Part shown: positions 58,245-64,000 of the stretch, one piece after another
Layout: every line of letters starts with the position of its first letter
Numbering within the stretch: position 1 is the stretch's first letter
Made by a program: the position numbers and the translations under genes
Assembly: GCA_030849065.1 (NCBI GenBank)
Contig: JASAON010001587.1
Span: 1-64,000, forward strand
Length of the DNA stretch: 64,000 nucleotides
DNA from: Jaenimonas drosophilae
Taxonomy: Eukaryota; Euglenozoa; Kinetoplastea; Trypanosomatida; Trypanosomatidae
Direction: 5' to 3'
The notes under the pieces: generated by a model
What the model saw: the letters and a program-made list of their open reading frames with translations, nothing else
Databases searched by the model: none
Told to the model about the DNA's origin: nothing

Positions 58245-58599
58245 TCTCCGCGCACGTACTCCCTCCCCCCCCAAAGCCTGCTTCATGGTTATACCTTCTC
58301 TTGCGCTGTTGCATTTGCCCATGTGCAGGAACTATCCTGTCTTCCTCATGTGAAGCACCATGGCCTATTCCTTCGATCCTCACGTCATGGATCACTATCC
58401 AGCTGATACGCATTCACTTTCTCACTCACTTACGACGTTGGAGCGGTCTATACACCAAGAACGATCCCCCCAAGACAGTCCTCATCCTACACGTTCTTCC
58501 TCAGAACACTTGCTTGCATGTGCTCCACCTGACAGCCACCTCCACTATTCTTATGTTTCCCTCATATTCTCTAAGGTAGGTATTTACCCGTTGTAGGCC
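58245..58599. other. Intergenic region SulP-Sm protein
   Basis: Pyrimidine-rich 58542-58572 precedes several AGs (58574-58575, 58578-58579, 58595-58596), one of which should be the acceptor for the Sm/LSm gene. A 78-codon ATG frame at 58360 lies upstream of these sites. Confidence 0.65.
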
Positions 58600-58980
58600 A
58601 TGGCCGCTGTGCCTTTAGCCGAAGTGAAGCGGAACTCAGTTCACTTGCTCGGCAACCGCATCACCGTGGAGCTCGATGACAGAACGACGCTCGTTGGGAA
58701 GCTACTCTCTATTAGTTCCACGGGCAACCTCATTCTCTCGGATGTTGTTCGTGAGCGTCGTGTGAAGCGCTCTCGCAATGCCACGAGCAATCTTCATAGG
58801 ACCGTACGTGAGTGCTATGCAACGGTGCTCTTTGTCCGCGGTGGCTCTGTCGTGTCTGTCCGCTTCACGCAGAATCTCGTCACGGACAAATCGATTGTTG
58901 ATGAGATTGGCACCAAGCAGAGCACGCAATCACGAGTGGTGCAGGTGGCCAACATGAGCCCCTCGATTCCCCTGGGTTAA
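58600..58980 (+). CDS. Sm/LSm-fold protein, possibly U2-specific Sm15K
   Basis: A 126-residue protein with both Sm motifs. Sm1 is GNRITVELDDRTTLVGKLLS followed by STGNLILSDV, and Sm2 is ATVLFVRGGSVVSVRF. The loop between them is enlarged and basic (ERRVKRSRNATSNLHRTVRE). In trypanosomes the U2 snRNP replaces two canonical Sm proteins with Sm15K and Sm16.5K; the size and my recollection of the T. brucei chromosome 6 gene order suggest Sm15K. Canonical Sm or LSm proteins remain possible. It acts in a ring on snRNA in the nucleus. Confidence 0.85.
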   Translation: MAAVPLAEVKRNSVHLLGNRITVELDDRTTLVGKLLSISSTGNLILSDVVRERRVKRSRNATSNLHRTVRECYATVLFVRGGSVVSVRFTQNLVTDKSIVDEIGTKQSTQSRVVQVANMSPSIPLG

Positions 58981-59252
58981 GAACAGCTGCTCCCCTTCGC
59001 CCTCACCTAAGCGCACACACCTTCATTGTCATTGTGATGGGTTTGTTGTTGTTGTTGTTGCGGGCATCCTCATGTTGAGTACTTCTTCATGCTGATGCAA
59101 GTTCCTCGTCTTCTCTATCCTTGCTGCATATTTTATGTTGGTAGTGCTACTGAGGAAATCGCGACATGAGAGCGGAACGCACAAGCCGTTGCTCGTATTC
59201 ATAGAAGCACCAACAACTACTTCAGCGGCGTCTTAAGCACCATCCGCGCTAG

Positions 59253-61349
59253 ATGATCTCCTCCCACGATACAGGCTATATTGGCCCTGCATCTGGCTCT
59301 CCACATCAAGCCAGTTCCCCTCACACACCGCAGCCGCTTGGGAGTCTTTTTCAGCAAGCACATGCTCTATGGGAGCATCAACAGTACAAAGAAGCCATTG
59401 AGACATTCACTCATCTTCTGAATGACCACGAAGAGGGTGGCGATGATGATGCTGTACGTAGTCAGGCCTACACCCACCTCTACCGTGGCCTCTGCCGCGA
59501 GCAGCTCGGGGAGCTCGATGTTGCCATCAACGACTTCACCGCTGCTCTGGAGCTCATCCCTGACTTCCAGCGCGCCGCCTACTGCCGTGCCAAGTGCCGA
59601 AGTTTGCAAGGAAAGACTGCAGAGGCGATTGAGGACTACGAACGTGCGCTGCACGGAGAGGATGCAAGTCCAGCAGATGTGCCGATGCCATCGCCACTCA
59701 CCTCAACGTGGTGGGGAACCTCCAACAAACGTCGAAGTCGCTTTGCGGCTCGTCAACTCCAGTTGCAACAACAACAACAACACCGTGTGGATGTGGTGGA
59801 GCATGACGTGAAGAGCTCTTCAGCCTACCCCACACTGTGCGATGCGGCTCCACTTGCGGGTATTGGTTCCTCCCTCAGTCGTCAGGCGGTGCCGCTTGAG
59901 TTGGCCCGCGAAGAAGGATCTGCAGGAGCCATGCTGCTTGCCGAGGATGCATCATCCGAGGATGGCCTGGTTGATGCCTCGTGTAGAGGTGCCTTCCCGG
60001 CTCAGAGCTACTATGAGCTGGGCCTGCTGCATCGTCGCAGTGGGGATTATGTGCAAGCCGTAGAGATGTATACTCGTGCGGTGGAGATGCAGCCGCATCA
60101 CTTCCGCTCGTGGTTTAACCGTGGCTTTTGTCTGGACCGACTACATCGCTTCGAGGAGGCCGTGGAGAGCTACGCCCGCGCCATGGAGCTCGACCCGTTC
60201 AATCCCTTCGCCTACTACAACGCTGGCATTGCCCTCGACCACAGCCAACGCTATGATGCTGCCGTGGCCATCTTCACCAAGGCCATTGAGATCAACGCAA
60301 CGGTGGCCGACTTCTTCCACAATCGAGGCTTTAGTCGTCGAAAGCTGGGGGACTTTCGTGGAGCCGTGACCGATTACACCGAGGCACTTAAGCTGGACCC
60401 ACAACACTTCAAGAGCTACTACAACCGTGCCTACTCCCTGGACAAGCTCGGGCAGTACCGTGACGCAGTCAAGGACTACACCTCCGCGCTGGCTCTTGAG
60501 CCAGGCAATTCGAACGCCTACCACAACCGTGCCGCTTCCCACCTACGCCAAGGTGAGCTCCACAGGGCACTAGACGACTTCTCGACGGCGGTGAAGTTGG
60601 ACCCAACCTCCATCTCCTCCCTTCATGCTCGTGGGCTCGTGTACGATGAGCTGCAGCTCTATACGGATGCCATTGCCGACTACACAAGAGCAATGAGCCT
60701 CCCTGCCAGCAGATCTGCCACTGCCATCTTGGCTCAGCACCGTGGGGATGCCCATCGTGGACTTGAACAGCACGAAGCAGCTCTGGCGGATTATGACGAC
60801 GCCATCGCCCGGACTGAGCGGCCCGATGCAGCACTCCTTCACAGTCGCGCATTTGTTCTGCGTCGATTAGGAAGATTGGAGGAAGCGGTGGCGGACTACA
60901 CGAGCTCATTGGCACTCCTCACAGACGTTGCTGGGCAGTGCGGAGTCCTGTGCAGCCGGGCCTACTGTTTAGCTCACCTTCGTCAACGGGAGCAGGCCGT
61001 GGCAGACTACACACGAGCCATCACCCTTGACGGAAGCCAAGTCCATGCCCTCAACAACCGTGGCCTGCTACACGATCAGGAACGCAACTGGGCCGCTGCG
61101 GTGGCGGACTTCACCACCATCCTTCGCCTCACCAGCGATCCACATCTCCGTGCAAGCGCACACTACATGCGTGGTCTCACGTACGCTCGTTCTGGCAACC
61201 GCGAAGGTGCCTCGCATGACTTCACTCGCGCGGTGGAGTTGGACACCACCGCAGACTCCATCATCACCTCCGCCCAGGAACAGCGGGAGGCGATGGAGCG
61301 GCATCCGGCATGGATCGCCCTGCAACAGCTGAAGACCTCACGACGTTGA
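59253..61349 (+). CDS. Tetratricopeptide-repeat protein
   Basis: A 698-residue protein with about 15 TPRs: three at residues 28-140, then a Ser/Gln-rich insert (about 145-250, with a short polyglutamine run), then about 12 in tandem to residue 680. Typical units are SYYELGLLHRRSGDYVQAVE, FRSWFNRGFCLDRLHRFEEA and FKSYYNRAYSLDKLGQYRDA. The tandem A-x-x-D-Y-T pattern (AVTDYTEALKLDP, AVKDYTSALALEP) recurs in most units. It forms a superhelical scaffold for protein binding. Partner and location are unknown. Ciliary or chaperone-adaptor roles are common for such proteins but nothing here decides it. Confidence 0.93.
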   Translation: MISSHDTGYIGPASGSPHQASSPHTPQPLGSLFQQAHALWEHQQYKEAIETFTHLLNDHEEGGDDDAVRSQAYTHLYRGLCREQLGELDVAINDFTAALELIPDFQRAAYCRAKCRSLQGKTAEAIEDYERALHGEDASPADVPMPSPLTSTWWGTSNKRRSRFAARQLQLQQQQQHRVDVVEHDVKSSSAYPTLCDAAPLAGIGSSLSRQAVPLELAREEGSAGAMLLAEDASSEDGLVDASCRGAFPAQSYYELGLLHRRSGDYVQAVEMYTRAVEMQPHHFRSWFNRGFCLDRLHRFEEAVESYARAMELDPFNPFAYYNAGIALDHSQRYDAAVAIFTKAIEINATVADFFHNRGFSRRKLGDFRGAVTDYTEALKLDPQHFKSYYNRAYSLDKLGQYRDAVKDYTSALALEPGNSNAYHNRAASHLRQGELHRALDDFSTAVKLDPTSISSLHARGLVYDELQLYTDAIADYTRAMSLPASRSATAILAQHRGDAHRGLEQHEAALADYDDAIARTERPDAALLHSRAFVLRRLGRLEEAVADYTSSLALLTDVAGQCGVLCSRAYCLAHLRQREQAVADYTRAITLDGSQVHALNNRGLLHDQERNWAAAVADFTTILRLTSDPHLRASAHYMRGLTYARSGNREGASHDFTRAVELDTTADSIITSAQEQREAMERHPAWIALQQLKTSRR

Positions 61350-61615
61350 TGATGCAGGCGTGTGTGCTGTGGTGTGTTGTGTGTGGTGTTATTCTCTTCT
61401 CCCCAAAACTTGGCGGAACACTGCTGACTCACAACTCTTTGATGAAGCCACTTGGGCTGCACCACCTCAGTCTTCATGAACCTCTGCCAACCTCCTTCAC
61501 CCAACTCCCTCCCCATCGCCCGTCGTCTTCATCAAATGCTAGGTGTTGTGCCTCGCAATAGAGCACACCTTCCCGCACCGCCACAGGCCAATACGGTGCC
61601 AAGGCAATTCGCCTC

Positions 61616-62263
61616 ATGGAGGCCCAGCTCACAGGTATGGCGGAGGTTCCGAGCAGCGAAGAGGATGACTTCATGTTGGCCTCCTTCCTGCCCGAGCACG
61701 CCCCTCTCCTTCGGCTCATTGCCCTTGCATCCATAAAGACGGTTGATTCACGGGCCTCTGAGGTGCTGCTGGATGCGGCCCTCTCCGCCCCTTGCCAAAT
61801 ACGAATCATAGATGCGCAAAGCCAGCCAGAATCTCGGGCTCCGCCTTCCGCGAAGCCCATTGCGGCACTTTATCCAGAAACACGTCTGCTGCACCGTATT
61901 CACCAACTCCGCTGCGCTTTGCGTGAGGCCCAAGTGTGCCCGCCACACTCGCGCTCTTCCTTCTTCCGCTTATACGTACAAGGACTTCATCGACTCTACG
62001 CACTGCTTCCTGATCCTTTGATTGAGGCACTGGCAGAGGTGGTGCAGCGGCTCCTCCGCACCTGCTCCCACGACAGCTCCGCAAAGGAATCCGTCGAGGC
62101 GGTCAAGACGCTTCTTGCCAAGGAGCGCACCGGACCCTTGGAGGAGCAGATTCGCCGAGTCATTGAGGCCATCCAGTTGGAGATCATCACAAAAACCAAG
62201 CAGCTCACATGCCGCGCAGAGGTCATCACGTTCCGCTCCAGAACGGACTACCCATTCTGCTAG
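61616..62263 (+). CDS. Orphan protein, 215 aa
   Basis: Not recognised. Residues 1-20 are acidic (MEAQLTGMAEVPSSEEDDF). The rest alternates predicted helices, such as PLLRLIALASIKTVDSRASE, LLHRIHQLRCALREAQV, FRLYVQGLHRLYALLPDPLI and EEQIRRVIEAIQLEIITKTK. The end, RSRTDYPFC, is short and not a known targeting signal. No membrane segment or signal peptide is evident. Two close in-frame ATGs are at 61616 and 61637. The spacing of 266 bases upstream and 176 bases downstream allows normal UTRs, and codon use is like that of its neighbours. Confidence 0.75.
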   Translation: MEAQLTGMAEVPSSEEDDFMLASFLPEHAPLLRLIALASIKTVDSRASEVLLDAALSAPCQIRIIDAQSQPESRAPPSAKPIAALYPETRLLHRIHQLRCALREAQVCPPHSRSSFFRLYVQGLHRLYALLPDPLIEALAEVVQRLLRTCSHDSSAKESVEAVKTLLAKERTGPLEEQIRRVIEAIQLEIITKTKQLTCRAEVITFRSRTDYPFC

Positions 62264-62349
62264 TGAGTCCGCCCCAGCTCAAGTACCTTACTGCTCATCT
62301 TTTCCCTCTCCCCACACAAGACGCTCGTGACGCCTTCCTCACGCAAACC

Positions 62350-62388
62350 ATCCTCCACATCTCCCACATTCTTCTCTTTGCTTCATAG
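62350..62388 (+). promoter_or_regulatory. Predicted trans-splice acceptor for GAPDH
   Basis: Pyrimidine-rich 62350-62384 ending cttcatag, AG at 62387-62388, 51 bases before the ATG at 62440. Confidence 0.65.
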
Positions 62389-63522
<1,134 letters not shown>

Positions 63523-64000
63523 GCGGATAGCTCACAGTGAAGCGTGGAGTGGTTGCGTCGTGCTACGAAAGCCTTCACAAGAAAGGGTGGACATGCTACC
63601 CCCACTGTTGTTTCAAACGTTATCGCCCCCTGACTTCTTCCTTTGCCTACCTACCCACGAGCACTCATGGCTGCGTGGAGCTGTTCGTACCTCGATGAGG
63701 TTCACAGCTTCAGCAAATCTGTGAGGGGCTCTTTTGTTGTGCGCGGGGGTACTCTTTATTCTGGCTACCGTTCTACCCTCTCCCCCATCTCTGTGGTTGT
63801 GGGCAGATACTTGGAGGAATGTCGGAAGTTTTCATAACATGTTTTCTTTTTTTGTTGTGTTTTCGAATTCGACGTGCGTGCGTCCAATCACGCTCTTCTC
63901 TGTCTTTGACAGGGAGTGGGAAAACAAAAAAAATAATGCATGTGCCTTTTCACACCTCTCATGTTGTGGTGCATGAAGGGCAGTGTGGTGATGTGGTGTT
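63523..64000. other. Region downstream of GAPDH to window end
   Basis: No start of a further gene is visible. Pyrimidine tracts occur near 63840-63858 and 63892-63908. In several trypanosomatids GAPDH is a tandem array, so a second copy could follow beyond the window, but no sequence here shows it. Confidence 0.6.

Noticed and set aside
58360..58596. 78-codon ATG frame ending 3 bases before the Sm protein
   Set aside because: Lies upstream of the likely splice acceptors, is Ser/His/Pro-rich, and shows no recognisable features.

Overview
This window is nuclear DNA from a trypanosomatid (Kinetoplastea). The main indications are a catalytic S-adenosylmethionine decarboxylase with its dead 'prozyme' paralogue, a glycosomal GAPDH ending in the PTS1 tripeptide SKL, and a short soluble HMG-CoA reductase of the mitochondrial trypanosomatid type. 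Every gene is intronless and lies on the + strand. Genes are separated by about 0.2-1.2 kb of pyrimidine-rich DNA with poly-Y/AG trans-splice acceptor signals. This is the layout of one polycistronic transcription unit, so expression should be controlled after transcription, through UTRs. The genus cannot be fixed from sequence alone. From memory, T. brucei chromosome 6 carries GAPDH, AdoMetDC, prozyme, ValRS and HMGR near one another, so a conserved synteny block is likely but needs checking.

Region 1-12 kb holds a 5'-truncated FKBP15-like WH1/FKBP/coiled-coil protein, CDC45, ribosomal protein S26, HMG-CoA reductase, a small RRM protein, an MNS1-like axonemal coiled-coil protein, a helical-repeat orphan and TRAP-beta. 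Region 12-20 kb is nearly empty: one 217-aa orphan gene sits between 1.2 kb and about 6 kb of T-rich DNA without credible coding sequence. This is the most striking structural anomaly in the window.

Region 20-36 kb holds valyl-tRNA synthetase, the AdoMetDC prozyme, an RBR ubiquitin ligase, catalytic AdoMetDC, a PPR-like mitochondrial protein, a G3BP-like NTF2/RRM protein, homoserine kinase and Trm10. Region 36-64 kb holds a kinesin, a giant multipass receptor-like STE11-type kinase, a MINDY deubiquitinase, eIF3d, a CNNM/DUF21-CBS membrane protein, a small ubiquitin-like-fold candidate, KRR1, a SulP transporter with STAS domain, an Sm/LSm protein, a TPR protein, an orphan and glycosomal GAPDH.

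The genes do not form a functional operon. They are housekeeping and cytoskeletal genes transcribed together, as is usual in these organisms. The only clear functional pair is prozyme plus AdoMetDC (polyamine/trypanothione synthesis). The strongest candidates for new biology are the 6-kb gene-poor segment, the receptor-like kinase, and the orphan proteins at 13416 and 61616. I found no mobile element, tRNA, rRNA, CRISPR array or viral sequence.
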